From positions 372,001-436,000 of the forward strand of contig NZ_FOMQ01000001.1 of the NCBI RefSeq assembly GCF_900112675.1: 64,000 nt of DNA, given 5' to 3'. The notes beneath the pieces were generated by a model. It ran no database searches, was not told the origin of the DNA, and worked only from the letters and a program-made list of their open reading frames with translations. Position numbers and translations under genes: made by a program. The stretch's first letter is position 1, and the number at the start of each line of letters is the position of its first letter. Shown here piece by piece: positions 39,541 through 49,402 of this stretch. The DNA comes from Paracidovorax konjaci (GTDB lineage: Bacteria; Pseudomonadota; Gammaproteobacteria; Burkholderiales; Burkholderiaceae_C).

Positions 39541-41574
39541 ATGAGTCAAACCCTTTCAGCTTCGACGCTCCTCGCCGTGCCGCTGGCGCCGCTGGTGGGC
39601 TCTGCGCTCGCCGGCATCTTCGGCACGGCCTTCGGTGGCAACCGGATCGGACGCCGTGCGAGCCACACGCTCACGATCCTCGGCGTTTTCGTCGCGTTCG
39701 TGCTCTCGGCCCTGACCTTCAAGAGCGTGGCGCTCGAAGGCGCCCGCTTCAACGAGACGCTCTACACCTGGATGGTGGTGGGCGGCCTCAAGATGGAGGT
39801 GGGTTTCCTCGTGGACACGCTCACCGCCATGATGATGTGCGTGGTGACGTTCGTGTCGCTCATGGTCCACCTCTACACCATCGGCTACATGGAGGAGGAC
39901 GAGGGCTACAACCGCTTCTTCTCCTACATCTCGCTCTTCACGTTCTCGATGCTCATGCTGGTCATGAGCAACAACCTGCTCCAGCTGTTCTTCGGCTGGG
40001 AGGCGGTGGGCCTCGTGTCGTACCTGCTGATCGGCTTCTGGTTCAACAAGCCCACGGCGATCTTCGCGAACATGAAGGCGTTCCTCGTGAACCGGGTCGG
40101 TGACTTCGGCTTCATTCTCGGCATCGGCCTGATCGCTGCCTACACGGGCTCGCTGAACTACAGCGAGATCTTCGGCAAGGCGAATGAGCTGGGTGCGCTG
40201 GCCTTCCCGGGCACCGACTGGATGCTCATCACCGTGATCTGCATCTGCCTGTTCATCGGTGCCATGGGCAAGAGCGCGCAGTTCCCGCTGCACGTCTGGC
40301 TGCCGGACTCCATGGAAGGCCCCACGCCCATTTCGGCGCTGATCCACGCCGCCACCATGGTGACGGCCGGCATCTTCATGGTGTCGCGCATGTCCCCGCT
40401 GTTCGAACTGTCCGACACCGCGCTGAACTTCATCTTGGTCATCGGTGCGATCACGGCGCTGTTCATGGGTTTCCTGGGCATCATCCAGAACGACATCAAG
40501 CGCGTGGTGGCCTATTCCACGCTCTCGCAGCTCGGCTACATGACGGTGGCTCTGGGTGCGTCGGCCTACTCGGTGGCGGTGTTCCACCTGATGACCCACG
40601 CGTTCTTCAAGGCCCTGCTGTTCCTGGGCGCGGGCTCGGTCATCATGGGCATGCACCACAACCAGGACATCCGCTGGATGGGCGGCGTGCGCAAGTACAT
40701 GCCTATCACCTGGATCACCTCGCTGCTGGGCTCGCTGGCACTGATCGGCACGCCGCTGTTCTCGGGCTTCTATTCCAAGGACAGCATCATCGAGGCCGTG
40801 CACGCCAGCACGCTGCCTGCCGCGGGCTTCGCACACTTCGCTGTGCTGGCCGGCGTGTTCATCACGGCGTTCTATTCGTTCCGGATGTACTTCCTCGTCT
40901 TCCACGGCAAGGAGCGCTACGACCAGAATCCGGATACGCACCACGACGACCACCACGCGCACGACGACCACCATGGCCACGGCCACGACGCCAAGCCGCA
41001 CGAGTCTCCGTGGGTCGTCACCGTGCCGCTGGTCCTGCTGGCGATCCCTTCGGTGGTGATCGGCTTCCTGGCGATCCAGCCGATGCTGTTCGGCGACTTC
41101 TTCAAGGACGTGATCTTCGTGGACGCGGCCAAGCACCCCGCGATGGCGGAACTGGCCGAGATCTTCCACGGCCCGCTGGCGATGGCCGTCCATGGCCTGC
41201 AGACCGCACCCTTCTGGCTGGCCCTGGCCGGCGTGGCGGTGTCCTATTACATGTACATGGTGAATCCGGCGCTGCCGGCGGCCATCAAGCGCGGCTGCGG
41301 TCCCATCTACCGCCTGCTCGAGAACAAGTACTACCTCGACTGGATCAACGAGAACATCGTGGCGCGTGGCGCCCGCGCGCTGGGTACCGGCCTCTGGAAG
41401 GGCGGCGACCAGGCGGTGATCGACGGTACGCTGGTCAATGGCTCGTGGAAGCTGGTCGGCTGGATCGCGGGCATCGTGCGCTGGATGCAGTCGGGCTACA
41501 TCTACCACTACGCACTCGTCATGATCCTCGGAGTGTTCGCGCTCATGACGTACTTCGTGTGGCTCAACAAGTAG
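39541..41574 (+). CDS. nuoL: NADH-quinone oxidoreductase subunit L
   Basis: 677 residues, distal antiporter-like proton-pumping subunit with about 16 membrane helices and the long lateral C-terminal helix. GWEAVGLVSYLLIGFW (conserved Glu), GKSAQFPLHVWLPDSMEGPT (Lys and His half-channel residues) and the SALIHAATMVTAG block are intact. A cytosol-facing loop at residues 467-485 is unusually His/Asp-rich (HHDDHHAHDDHHGHGHD), a possible metal-binding stretch seen in some related NuoL proteins but not needed for pumping. Confidence 0.98.
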   Translation: MSQTLSASTLLAVPLAPLVGSALAGIFGTAFGGNRIGRRASHTLTILGVFVAFVLSALTFKSVALEGARFNETLYTWMVVGGLKMEVGFLVDTLTAMMMCVVTFVSLMVHLYTIGYMEEDEGYNRFFSYISLFTFSMLMLVMSNNLLQLFFGWEAVGLVSYLLIGFWFNKPTAIFANMKAFLVNRVGDFGFILGIGLIAAYTGSLNYSEIFGKANELGALAFPGTDWMLITVICICLFIGAMGKSAQFPLHVWLPDSMEGPTPISALIHAATMVTAGIFMVSRMSPLFELSDTALNFILVIGAITALFMGFLGIIQNDIKRVVAYSTLSQLGYMTVALGASAYSVAVFHLMTHAFFKALLFLGAGSVIMGMHHNQDIRWMGGVRKYMPITWITSLLGSLALIGTPLFSGFYSKDSIIEAVHASTLPAAGFAHFAVLAGVFITAFYSFRMYFLVFHGKERYDQNPDTHHDDHHAHDDHHGHGHDAKPHESPWVVTVPLVLLAIPSVVIGFLAIQPMLFGDFFKDVIFVDAAKHPAMAELAEIFHGPLAMAVHGLQTAPFWLALAGVAVSYYMYMVNPALPAAIKRGCGPIYRLLENKYYLDWINENIVARGARALGTGLWKGGDQAVIDGTLVNGSWKLVGWIAGIVRWMQSGYIYHYALVMILGVFALMTYFVWLNK

Positions 41575-41587
41575 GGGAACAATAAAA

Positions 41588-43063
41588 ATGGGTTTGTTGA
41601 GTCTTGCCATCTGGACGCCGATCGCATTCGGCGCCCTGCTGCTGGCCTTCGGCCGCGATGAACATGCGCGTGCCGTCCGCTGGATCGCGCTGGTCGGCGC
41701 GCTGATCGGGTTCGCCGTGACGGTGCCGCTCTACAGCGGCTTCGACAACGGCACCGCCGCCGCGCAGTTCGTCGAGAAGCTGCTCTGGATCGAGCGCTTC
41801 AACGTGCACTACCACTTGGGCGTGGACGGCATCTCGTTCTGGTTCGTGCCGCTCACGGCCTTCATCACGGTAATCGTGGTGATCGCGTCGTGGGAGTCGA
41901 TCACCGAGCGCGTGAACCAGTACATGGGCGCGTTCCTGATCCTGTCGGGCCTGATGATCGGCGTGTTCAGCGCGCGGGACGGCCTGCTGTTCTACGTGTT
42001 CTTCGAAGCCACGCTGATCCCGATGTACCTCATCATCGGCATCTGGGGCGGCCCGAACAAGATCTACGCGGCGTTCAAGTTCTTCCTGTACACGCTGCTC
42101 GGCTCGCTGCTGATGCTGATCGCGCTCATCTACCTGTACAACCAGTCCGGCGGCAGCTTCGATATCGCCTCCTGGCACCAGCTGCCCCTGTCGGCGCGCG
42201 CCCAGACCCTGCTGTTCTTCGCGTTCTTCGCGGCCTTCGCGGTCAAGGTGCCGATGTGGCCGGTGCACACCTGGCTGCCCGACGTGCACGTGGAGGCGCC
42301 CACCGGCGGCTCCGCCGTGCTGGCGGCCATCATGCTGAAGCTCGGCGCCTACGGTTTCCTGCGCTTCTCGATGCCCATCGCTCCCGATGCGGCGCGCGAG
42401 TGGGCGTGGCTCATGATCGCGCTGTCGCTGGTGGCCGTGATCTACGTGGGCCTCGTGGCCATGGTGCAGAAGGACATGAAGAAGCTGGTGGCGTATTCGT
42501 CCGTGGCGCACATGGGCTTCGTCACGCTGGGCTTCTTCATCTTCAACGACCTGGGCGTGTCGGGCGGCCTCGTGCAGATGATCGCCCACGGCTTCGTGTC
42601 GGGCGCGATGTTCCTCTCGATCGGCGTGCTGTACGACCGCGTGCACTCCCGCGAGATCGCGGCCTATGGCGGCGTGGTCAACACGATGCCCAAGTTCGCC
42701 GCCTTCGCACTGCTGTTCGCCATGGCCAACTGCGGCCTGCCGGGCACCGCCGGGTTCGTGGGCGAGTGGATGGTGATCCTCGGCGCCGTGAAGGCCAACT
42801 TCTGGGTCGGCCTCGCCGCCGCCACGGCGCTGATCTTCGGTGCCGCCTACACGCTGTGGATGTTCAAGCGCGTGTACCTCGGCCCGGTGGGCAACGACAA
42901 CGTGCGCGGACTGTCGGACATCGACAGCCGCGAATTCCTGGTGATGGCCGTGCTGGCCGCGTCGGTGCTCTACATGGGCCTGTATCCGCGCCCCTTCACC
43001 GATGTGATGGATGTGTCGGTGGCCGAGCTGCTCAAGCACGTGGCGCAGACCAAGCTCCACTGA
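41588..43063 (+). CDS. nuoM: NADH-quinone oxidoreductase subunit M
   Basis: 491 residues, antiporter-like subunit with about 14 helices. VDGISFWFVPLTAF, FFEATLIPMYLIIGIWGG (conserved Glu) and KVPMWPVHTWLPDVHVEAPT (conserved Lys) are all present. 13 bases after nuoL. Confidence 0.99.
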   Translation: MGLLSLAIWTPIAFGALLLAFGRDEHARAVRWIALVGALIGFAVTVPLYSGFDNGTAAAQFVEKLLWIERFNVHYHLGVDGISFWFVPLTAFITVIVVIASWESITERVNQYMGAFLILSGLMIGVFSARDGLLFYVFFEATLIPMYLIIGIWGGPNKIYAAFKFFLYTLLGSLLMLIALIYLYNQSGGSFDIASWHQLPLSARAQTLLFFAFFAAFAVKVPMWPVHTWLPDVHVEAPTGGSAVLAAIMLKLGAYGFLRFSMPIAPDAAREWAWLMIALSLVAVIYVGLVAMVQKDMKKLVAYSSVAHMGFVTLGFFIFNDLGVSGGLVQMIAHGFVSGAMFLSIGVLYDRVHSREIAAYGGVVNTMPKFAAFALLFAMANCGLPGTAGFVGEWMVILGAVKANFWVGLAAATALIFGAAYTLWMFKRVYLGPVGNDNVRGLSDIDSREFLVMAVLAASVLYMGLYPRPFTDVMDVSVAELLKHVAQTKLH

Positions 43064-43087
43064 ACCGACTGACAACGAGAGACCGAG

Positions 43088-44581
43088 ATGATTGACAACA
43101 TCAGCTGGCTGGCGGTGTACCCGGAGATCGTTCTCCTGGTGATGGCCTGCGTGATCGCCCTGGTGGACCTGGGCGTGACGAGTCCCCGGCGCACCGGAAC
43201 CTACGTGCTGACCATGCTCACGCTGGCCGTCGTGGCGGCGTTGCAGGCCATGTACGCGAGCAGCGGCAACACGTTCTACGGCTTCGGCAACATGGTGGTC
43301 AGCGATGCGATGGGCAACTGGCTCAAGTGCTTCGCCACGATCGCCGTGATGGTGACGCTGGTCTACGGCCGCCCCTATGCCGCGGACCGCGGCATGCTGC
43401 GCGGCGGCGAACTGTTCACGCTCTCGATGTTCATGCTGCTGGGCGTGTTCGTCATGATCTCGGGCAACAACTTCCTCGTGATCTACCTGGGCCTGGAACT
43501 GCTCACGCTCTCCAGCTACGCGCTCGTGGCGCTGCGCCGGGACCACACGATCGCCACCGAAGCCGCGATGAAGTATTTCGTGCTCGGCGCGATGGCCAGC
43601 GGCTTCCTGCTCTATGGCCTGTCCATGCTGTACGGCGCCACCGGCTCGCTCGACATCGGCCAGGTGTTCAAGGCCGTGAATTCCGGCCAGATCCGCCACC
43701 AGGTGCTGGTGTTCGGCCTCGTCTTCGTGGTCGCCGGCCTCGCGTTCAAGATCGGCGCCGTGCCGTTCCACATGTGGATCCCCGACGTCTACCAGGGCGC
43801 CCCCACGGCCGTGACCATCATCATCGGCAGCGCACCCAAGCTGGCCGCCTTCGCGATCATGATCCGCCTGCTGGTCGATGGCCTGCTGCCGCTCGCCATC
43901 GACTGGCAGCAGATGCTGGCCGTGCTGGCGATCGGCTCGCTGCTGGTGGGCAACCTGGCCGCCATCGCGCAGACCAACCTCAAGCGCATGCTGGCCTATT
44001 CGACCATCGCGCAGATGGGCTTCGTGCTGCTGGGCCTGCTGTCGGGCGTGGTCAACGGCAACGTGGACGCCAACGCGGTCGAGAACGCCTACAGCTCGGC
44101 GATGTTCTACATCCTGACCTACGTGCTCACCACGCTGGCCAGCTTCGGGATCATCCTGCTGCTGGCGCGCGAAGGCTTCGAGAGCGAGGAGATCTCCGAC
44201 CTCGCCGGCCTGAACCAGCGCAGCCCGCTCTACGCCGGCGTGATGGCGGTGTGCCTGTTCTCGCTGGCCGGCATTCCCCCGATGGTGGGCTTCTACGCCA
44301 AGCTGGCCGTGCTGCAGGCACTCGTCGCCTCGGGCCAGGCGCTCTACATCGGCCTGGCGGTGTTCGCGGTGGTGATGTCGCTGATCGGCGCCTTCTACTA
44401 CCTGCGCGTCGTGAAGGTCATGTATTTCGATGCACCGTTGACGGCCACCAGCGTGTCCGCTCCGCTCGACGTGCGGATGGTGCTCACGCTCAACGGCGCG
44501 CTCGTGCTGGTCCTGGGCCTGGTGCCGGGCGGCCTGATGGCGCTCTGCGCGGACGCCGTGGTGCGCGCCCTCGCCACCTGA
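43088..44581 (+). CDS. nuoN: NADH-quinone oxidoreductase subunit N
   Basis: 497 residues, last antiporter-like subunit of the operon. [19 protein letters not shown] (conserved Glu), [20 protein letters not shown] and the [15 protein letters not shown] helix are intact. Starts 24 bases after nuoM. The operon is thus complete nuoA-N in standard order. Confidence 0.99.
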   Translation: MIDNISWLAVYPEIVLLVMACVIALVDLGVTSPRRTGTYVLTMLTLAVVAALQAMYASSGNTFYGFGNMVVSDAMGNWLKCFATIAVMVTLVYGRPYAADRGMLRGGELFTLSMFMLLGVFVMISGNNFLVIYLGLELLTLSSYALVALRRDHTIATEAAMKYFVLGAMASGFLLYGLSMLYGATGSLDIGQVFKAVNSGQIRHQVLVFGLVFVVAGLAFKIGAVPFHMWIPDVYQGAPTAVTIIIGSAPKLAAFAIMIRLLVDGLLPLAIDWQQMLAVLAIGSLLVGNLAAIAQTNLKRMLAYSTIAQMGFVLLGLLSGVVNGNVDANAVENAYSSAMFYILTYVLTTLASFGIILLLAREGFESEEISDLAGLNQRSPLYAGVMAVCLFSLAGIPPMVGFYAKLAVLQALVASGQALYIGLAVFAVVMSLIGAFYYLRVVKVMYFDAPLTATSVSAPLDVRMVLTLNGALVLVLGLVPGGLMALCADAVVRALAT

Positions 44582-44678
44582 TGCGCCGCGCCGTGCCTGC
44601 GCCGCCATGCCGTGCCGCAGCGCAGGGCCCGGCGGGCGGCGCGGCGGTCCATCGGTTTCGCCGGATTGCGAATTCCCC

Positions 44679-44984
44679 GTGTCTTCTTCCGCATCCATCT
44701 GGTTGGTGATCGTGGCGGCCCTGGTGGCCGCCAATTTGCCGTTCTGCAACCAGCGCTGGCTGGTGCTGGGCCCCCGCGCGGCCGGCGCCAAGCCGCTGGC
44801 GGCGCGGCTGGGTGAGCTGGTGCTGTGCTACTTCCTGGTGGGCGGCCTGGCGCTCCTGCTGGAGAAGCGGGCAGGGCAGGTGGCGCCCCAGGGCTGGGAG
44901 TTCTACGCCGTCACGGCCGCGCTGTTCGCCACCCTGGCGTTCCCCGGCTTCGTGTACCGCTATCTGCTGCGCCGCCGCGGCTGA
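44679..44984 (+). CDS. DUF2818-type small membrane protein
   Basis: 101 residues from GTG 44679 (VSSSASIWLVIVAALVAANLPF). Three hydrophobic segments indicate an inner-membrane protein: about residues 7-24, 42-60 and 73-94. NLPFCNQR and LGELVLCYFLVGG are the parts I associate with DUF2818 proteins, which follow nuoN in betaproteobacteria. An accessory role for complex I is possible but unproven. No good SD; ATG 44607 would add a Pro/Gly/Arg-rich leader. Confidence 0.75.
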   Translation: MSSSASIWLVIVAALVAANLPFCNQRWLVLGPRAAGAKPLAARLGELVLCYFLVGGLALLLEKRAGQVAPQGWEFYAVTAALFATLAFPGFVYRYLLRRRG

Positions 44985-45045
44985 TCCGCGGCACGCCACG
45001 CGACTTCGCACGGCAGACGGCGCCCGGGCAACAAGGCCACTCCCC

Positions 45046-45570
45046 ATGAAAGTGCTGGACCTGCACTGCGCGCACGACCATACCTTCGAGGGATGGTTCG
45101 GTTCCGAGTCCGATTTCCAGGACCAGCTCGCGCGTGGGCTCGTCGAATGCCCCCTGTGCGGCAGCCGCACGGTGCGCAAGGCCCTGAGCGCTCCCCGCCT
45201 CAATCTGCGCGCCGGCTCCGCGCCGCCGCCCGCCACAGCAGCTTCGGAAGCGGCGCCATCTTCCAGTGGCGGGTCGGCATCGGCATCGGCATCGGCATCG
45301 GCAAGTCCCGCGCCCGCCGGGTCCGGAATGGCCCCGTCTTCGAGGGCGCTGCAGGCGGCCTGGCTGCAGATGGCCCGCCACGTGATGGCCCATACCGAGG
45401 ACGTGGGCCGCGGCTTCGCGCAGGAGGCGCGGCGCATCCACCACGGCGAGGCCGAGGAGCGCCCCATCCGCGGGCAGGCCAGCCCGAAGGAGACCGCTCA
45501 GCTGCTGGACGAGGGCATCGCCGTCCTGCCGCTGCCCCTGCCGGTCGCCGCCAAGGAAACGCTGCAGTAG
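45046..45570 (+). CDS. DUF1178 family protein
   Basis: 174 residues. The N terminus MKVLDLHCAHDHTFEGWFGS and the zinc-ribbon-like CPLCGSRTVRKALSAP (with the first Cys of LHCAHDH) are the hallmarks of DUF1178, whose function is unknown. A linker of about 50 residues contains a run of Ser-Ala dipeptides coded by a six-base tandem repeat. The C-terminal helix-rich part (WLQMARHVMAHTEDVGRGFAQEARRIHHGE) is conserved-looking. Lies downstream of nuoN, perhaps cotranscribed. Confidence 0.85.
   Translation: MKVLDLHCAHDHTFEGWFGSESDFQDQLARGLVECPLCGSRTVRKALSAPRLNLRAGSAPPPATAASEAAPSSSGGSASASASASASPAPAGSGMAPSSRALQAAWLQMARHVMAHTEDVGRGFAQEARRIHHGEAEERPIRGQASPKETAQLLDEGIAVLPLPLPVAAKETLQ
45274..45303 (+). repeat. 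Hexanucleotide tandem repeat (TCGGCA)5 inside the DUF1178 gene
   Basis: Five exact copies coding Ser-Ala in frame. Since the unit is a multiple of three, slippage would change linker length without breaking the frame. Confidence 0.9.
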
Positions 45571-45609
45571 CACCGGCAGCGCCCTCCCGGGGAGCGCGTA
45601 CGCCCGCTT

Positions 45610-47472
45610 TCAGGCCGTGAACTGCAGGGCTGCCAGCCGCGCGTAAGGGCCGTTCTGCAGCAGCAGGTCGGCATGCCGGCCCTGTTCCACCACGCGGCCG
45701 TGTTCCAGCACGACGATGCGGTCCGCGTTCTGGACCGTGGCCAGCCGGTGCGCGATGACCAGGGTGGTGCGGCGCCGGCCGTGCGACTGCAGTGCGGCGT
45801 CGAGCGCGGCCTGCACCATGCGTTCGCTTTCCGCATCCAGCGCGCTGGTGGCTTCGTCGAGCAGCAGCAGCGGAGCGTCCTTCAGCAGCGCGCGGGCGAT
45901 GGCGATGCGCTGCCGCTGGCCCCCCGACAGCCGCACCCCGCGCTCCCCGAGGAAGGTGCCATAGCCCTCCGGCAGCGCGGCGATGAAATCGTGGGCGAAG
46001 GCCGATCGCGCTGCCGCCTCCACCTGCGCGTCGCTCGCGTCCGGGCGGCCATAGCGGATGTTCTCGCGCGCCGAGGCGGAGAAGATCACCGCGTCCTGCG
46101 GCACGACAGCGATGCGGGCACGGAAATCCTCCAGCGCCAGATCTCGCAGGTCCACGCCGCCCAGCCGGATGCTGCCTGCGTGCGGCGTGGGCCCGTCCGC
46201 ATGGCGCCCGCCGCTGCCATCCACGTCGTAGAAGCGCTGCAGCAGTTGGAAGACGGTGGTCTTTCCAGCGCCGCTCGCGCCGACCAGCGCCACCGTTTCG
46301 CCCGCGGCGATGTGCAGGTCGAAGTCGCGCAGCGCGGGTTGCGTGGGGCGGGACGGGTAATGGAAATGCACCTGCTCGAAATCCACCCCCAGCCCCTCGG
46401 CGTCGGGCGGCAGCACCGCCGGTACCGCAGGTGACTGGATCGGCGAATGCGCCGCCAGCAGCTCCATGAGCCGCTCGGTGGCGCCCGCGGCGCGCAGCAG
46501 GTCGCCGTACACCTCGCCCAGCACGGCGACGGCCCCGGCCAGCAGCATGACGTAGATGACGGTCTCGCCCAGTTGGCCGGCCGACATGTCCCCGGCCAGC
46601 ACGGCCTGCGTGCCGCGGTACAGGCCCCAGAGCAGCAGCGCGGCATTGGCGACGATCACGAAGGCCACCAGCGCCGCGCGCGCCCGGCTGCGCCGCACCG
46701 CCGCATCGAAGGCGTGGGCCGTGGCGGACTCGAAGCGGCGGCTCTCGCGCGTCTCGGCCGTGTGGCTCTGGACCACGGGCACGGCGTTCAGCACCTCGCC
46801 TGCGAGCGCGCTCGCGTCGGCCACGCGGTCTTGGCTGTCGCGCGAGAGGCGGCGCACGCGCCGGCCGATCCAGGCCGTGGGCGCCACCACGAGCACGATG
46901 CCCAGCAGCACCACGGCCATCAGGCGCGGGTGGCTCCAGACCAGCATGCCCAGAGCACCGATGCCCATCACCGCATTGCGCAGCCCCATCGAGAGGGACG
47001 AGCCGACCACGGTCTGCACGAGGGTGGTGTCGGTGGTCAGGCGCGAGAGCACCTCACCGGTCTGCGTGGTCTCGAAGAATTCGGGGCTCTGGCGCAGCAC
47101 GTGCGCATACACGGCGTTGCGCAGGTCGGCCGTCACGCGTTCGCCCAGCCAGCTGACGAGGTAGAACCGCGCCGCCGAGAAGACGCCCAGCGCCACCGCC
47201 ACGGCGAACAGCAGCCCGAAGTGCTCCCGCAGCGCCAGCGCCTGGGCGCCGCGGTCTCCGGGAACCAGGCCGCCGTCGATGAGGCCGCGCAGCGCCATCG
47301 GAAACGCGAGCGTGGCGGCCGCCGCCAGCACGAGAAAGACCAGCGCGATGGCGATGCGCCCCGCGTAGGGCCGCAGGAACGGCAGCAGCCCGGCCAGGGC
47401 GCGTGGTGGCGGGCGGGAGGGATTTCCCGGGGGGAGGGACGGCGGGCGGGGAGAGGGGGTGGAATCGGGCAT
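45610..47472 (-). CDS. MsbA-like ABC exporter (fused transmembrane and ATPase domains)
   Basis: 620 residues. Six membrane helices (about 40-330) precede one nucleotide-binding domain: Walker A VGASGAGKTTVFQLLQRF, signature LSGGQRQRIAIARALL, Walker B LLLLDEATSALD and a H-loop VIAHRL. It works as a homodimer exporting a lipid or hydrophobic compound (MsbA/LmrA type). The N terminus is Pro-rich (PSPRPPSLPPG), likely disordered. The gene is divergent from the Liv operon with a 356-base gap, and convergent with the DUF1178 gene (39 bases). Substrate unknown. Confidence 0.9.
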   Translation of the reverse strand: MPDSTPSPRPPSLPPGNPSRPPPRALAGLLPFLRPYAGRIAIALVFLVLAAAATLAFPMALRGLIDGGLVPGDRGAQALALREHFGLLFAVAVALGVFSAARFYLVSWLGERVTADLRNAVYAHVLRQSPEFFETTQTGEVLSRLTTDTTLVQTVVGSSLSMGLRNAVMGIGALGMLVWSHPRLMAVVLLGIVLVVAPTAWIGRRVRRLSRDSQDRVADASALAGEVLNAVPVVQSHTAETRESRRFESATAHAFDAAVRRSRARAALVAFVIVANAALLLWGLYRGTQAVLAGDMSAGQLGETVIYVMLLAGAVAVLGEVYGDLLRAAGATERLMELLAAHSPIQSPAVPAVLPPDAEGLGVDFEQVHFHYPSRPTQPALRDFDLHIAAGETVALVGASGAGKTTVFQLLQRFYDVDGSGGRHADGPTPHAGSIRLGGVDLRDLALEDFRARIAVVPQDAVIFSASARENIRYGRPDASDAQVEAAARSAFAHDFIAALPEGYGTFLGERGVRLSGGQRQRIAIARALLKDAPLLLLDEATSALDAESERMVQAALDAALQSHGRRRTTLVIAHRLATVQNADRIVVLEHGRVVEQGRHADLLLQNGPYARLAALQFTA

Positions 47473-47828
47473 GGTTCGGGCCAGTGTAGGAGCGGCCCGG
47501 CCTGCGCGCCATGGCAGGGGGAATTGCCAGGCAATATGCTATTGTTTTAATAGCAAAAAACCCAATGGATACGGCGGCATGGAGGTGTTCCGGCTCCAAT
47601 TTGGTTCCGGGCGCACCGCGGCGCCGGCAACGCGGCGCTGCGCGGTGGCGCGGGACCGCGGGAGGCCCCTCGGGGGTGTCTCCTTAGGCGTTTATACATA
47701 GGCATTTGTCCCAGTTACTGGGCGCAGGGGGGGCGGCATACGATGCGTCGCAACCCCAGGCCCCAGGCGCCTGCCGCCCCTTCCCGGGGCGGTGCGCCGC
47801 GGCCCATCACGGAGCGGCTGCCTGCCCC
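47473..47828. other. 356-base intergenic region between ABC exporter and livG
   Basis: Contains dispersed repeat copy 3 (47530-47590) and a small perfect inverted repeat CCCAG-TTA-CTGGG (47710-47722). It must hold the promoters of the two divergent operons, but I see no convincing -10/-35 pair; the AT-rich stretch GTTTATACATAGG near 47690 is the best place to look on the livG side. Confidence 0.6.
47530..47590 (+). repeat. Dispersed palindromic repeat, copy 3
   Basis: TGCTATT (47537-47543), GTTTT loop, AATAGCA (47549-47555), then CCCAATGGATACGG and CGGCATGGAGGTGTT, nearly identical in its tail to copies 2 and 4. Confidence 0.85.
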
Positions 47829-48602
47829 ATGAGCGACGACGTCATTCTCGAGACCCGCCACCTCACCAAGGAATTCAAGGGCTTCACCGCGGTGAGCGAT
47901 GTGAACCTGGCCGTGCGCCGTGGCTCCATCCACGCGCTGATCGGCCCCAACGGCGCAGGCAAGACCACCTGCTTCAACCTGCTCACGAAATTCCTCGTGC
48001 CCACCTCGGGCACGATCACCTTCAACGGCGCGGACATCACCCGCGAAGCGCCTGCGCAGATCGCACGGCGCGGCGTGATCCGTTCGTTCCAGATCTCGGC
48101 CGTGTTCCCGCACCTCACGCTGCTGGAGAACGTGCGGCTCGGGCTGCAGCGCCGGCTGGGCACTTCGTTCCACTTCTGGCGCAGCGAGAGCACCTTGCGC
48201 CAGCTCGATGGCCGGGCGCGCGAACTGCTGGCCGAGGTGGGCCTGGGCGACCTGGCCGACGAGGTCACGGTGAACCTGCCCTACGGCCGCAAGCGCGCGC
48301 TGGAGATCGCCACCACGCTGGCCATGGACCCCGAACTGATGCTGCTGGACGAGCCCACGCAGGGCATGGGCCATGAGGACGTGGACCGCGTCACCCAGCT
48401 CATCAAGAAAGTATCTGCCGGCCGCACCATCCTCATGGTCGAACACAACATGAAGGTCATCTCCACCATCGCCGACCGCATCACGGTGCTGCAGCGCGGC
48501 GCCGTGCTGGCCGAGGGGCCCTACGAGGAGGTCTCGCGCAACCCGCAGGTCATGGAAGCCTACATGGGCACTACCGACGGCCAACTGCAGGGGGGGCACT
48601 GA
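47829..48602 (+). CDS. livG: LivG-like ATP-binding subunit of a branched-chain amino acid-type ABC importer
   Basis: 257 residues from ATG 47829 (MSDDVILETRHLTKEF); the longer frame from 47706 lacks a good start. Walker A IGPNGAGKTTCFN, signature NLPYGRKRALEIATTLA, Walker B LMLLDEPTQGM, H-loop VEHNMKV. Drives uptake together with LivF, LivH and LivM encoded downstream. The substrate may be a branched-chain amino acid, amide or urea; it cannot be told from the ATPase. Confidence 0.9.
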   Translation: MSDDVILETRHLTKEFKGFTAVSDVNLAVRRGSIHALIGPNGAGKTTCFNLLTKFLVPTSGTITFNGADITREAPAQIARRGVIRSFQISAVFPHLTLLENVRLGLQRRLGTSFHFWRSESTLRQLDGRARELLAEVGLGDLADEVTVNLPYGRKRALEIATTLAMDPELMLLDEPTQGMGHEDVDRVTQLIKKVSAGRTILMVEHNMKVISTIADRITVLQRGAVLAEGPYEEVSRNPQVMEAYMGTTDGQLQGGH

Positions 48603-48603
48603 C

Positions 48604-49317
48604 ATGGCATCCGCCCCCGCACTCGAAATCCGCGGCCTGGAGGCCTGGTACGGCGAATCGCACGTCCTGCACGGCGTGGACATGGTCGTGCAGCCCGGCG
48701 AGGTGGTTACGCTGCTGGGCCGCAACGGCGCGGGCCGCACGTCCACGCTGCGCGCCGTGATGGGTCTGACCGGCGCCCGCAAGGGCTCGGTGAAGATCAA
48801 CGGGCAGGAAACCATCCAGATGCCCACGCACCGCATCGCCCACCTGGGCCTGGGCTACTGCCCGGAAGAGCGCGGCATCTTCTCCAGCCTGTCGTGCGAA
48901 GAGAACCTGCTGCTGCCGCCCGTGCTCAAGACCGGCCGCGCCGGCATGCCGGTGGAAGAGATCTACGCGATGTTCCCCAACCTCGCCGAGCGCCGCCACA
49001 GCCAGGGCACGCGCCTGTCGGGCGGCGAGCAGCAGATGCTGGCCGTGGCCCGCATCCTGCGAACGGGCGCGCAGCTGCTCCTGCTCGACGAGATCTCGGA
49101 AGGGCTCGCGCCCGTCATCGTGCAGGCCCTCGCGCGCATGATCACCACGCTGCGCCAGAAGGGCTACACCGTGGTCATGGTGGAGCAGAACTTCCGCTTC
49201 GCCGCGCCGCTGGCCGACCGCTTCTACGTGATGGAGCACGGCCGCATCGCGCTGCAGTTCGGTGCCGCGGAGCTGGAAGCCCGCATGCCCGTGCTGAACG
49301 AATTGCTGGGCGTGTGA
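48604..49317 (+). CDS. livF: LivF-like ATP-binding subunit with Arg in the Walker A motif
   Basis: 237 residues, immediately after livG. Its Walker A reads LLGRNGAGRTSTLR: the invariant Lys is Arg45 (CGC), while the signature LSGGEQQMLAVARIL, Walker B LLLLDEISEGLAP and H-loop VEQNF are intact. In a LivG/LivF heterodimer one weakened ATP site can be tolerated. I have the impression that Arg occurs in some other LivF proteins, so this may be a lineage trait rather than damage. Confidence 0.9.
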   Translation: MASAPALEIRGLEAWYGESHVLHGVDMVVQPGEVVTLLGRNGAGRTSTLRAVMGLTGARKGSVKINGQETIQMPTHRIAHLGLGYCPEERGIFSSLSCEENLLLPPVLKTGRAGMPVEEIYAMFPNLAERRHSQGTRLSGGEQQMLAVARILRTGAQLLLLDEISEGLAPVIVQALARMITTLRQKGYTVVMVEQNFRFAAPLADRFYVMEHGRIALQFGAAELEARMPVLNELLGV

Positions 49318-49402
49318 GCCGCCGCAGCGGGCGCCCGCCCGCTGCGGCCCGCATGCCGCGGCCCTGTGTTCCCCCCGACATCCCAGCCAAGGAGACGACG
49401 AC

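Noticed and set aside
48604-49317. livF as a pseudogene because of Arg in Walker A
   Set aside because: All other ATPase motifs are intact and the frame is full length in an intact operon.
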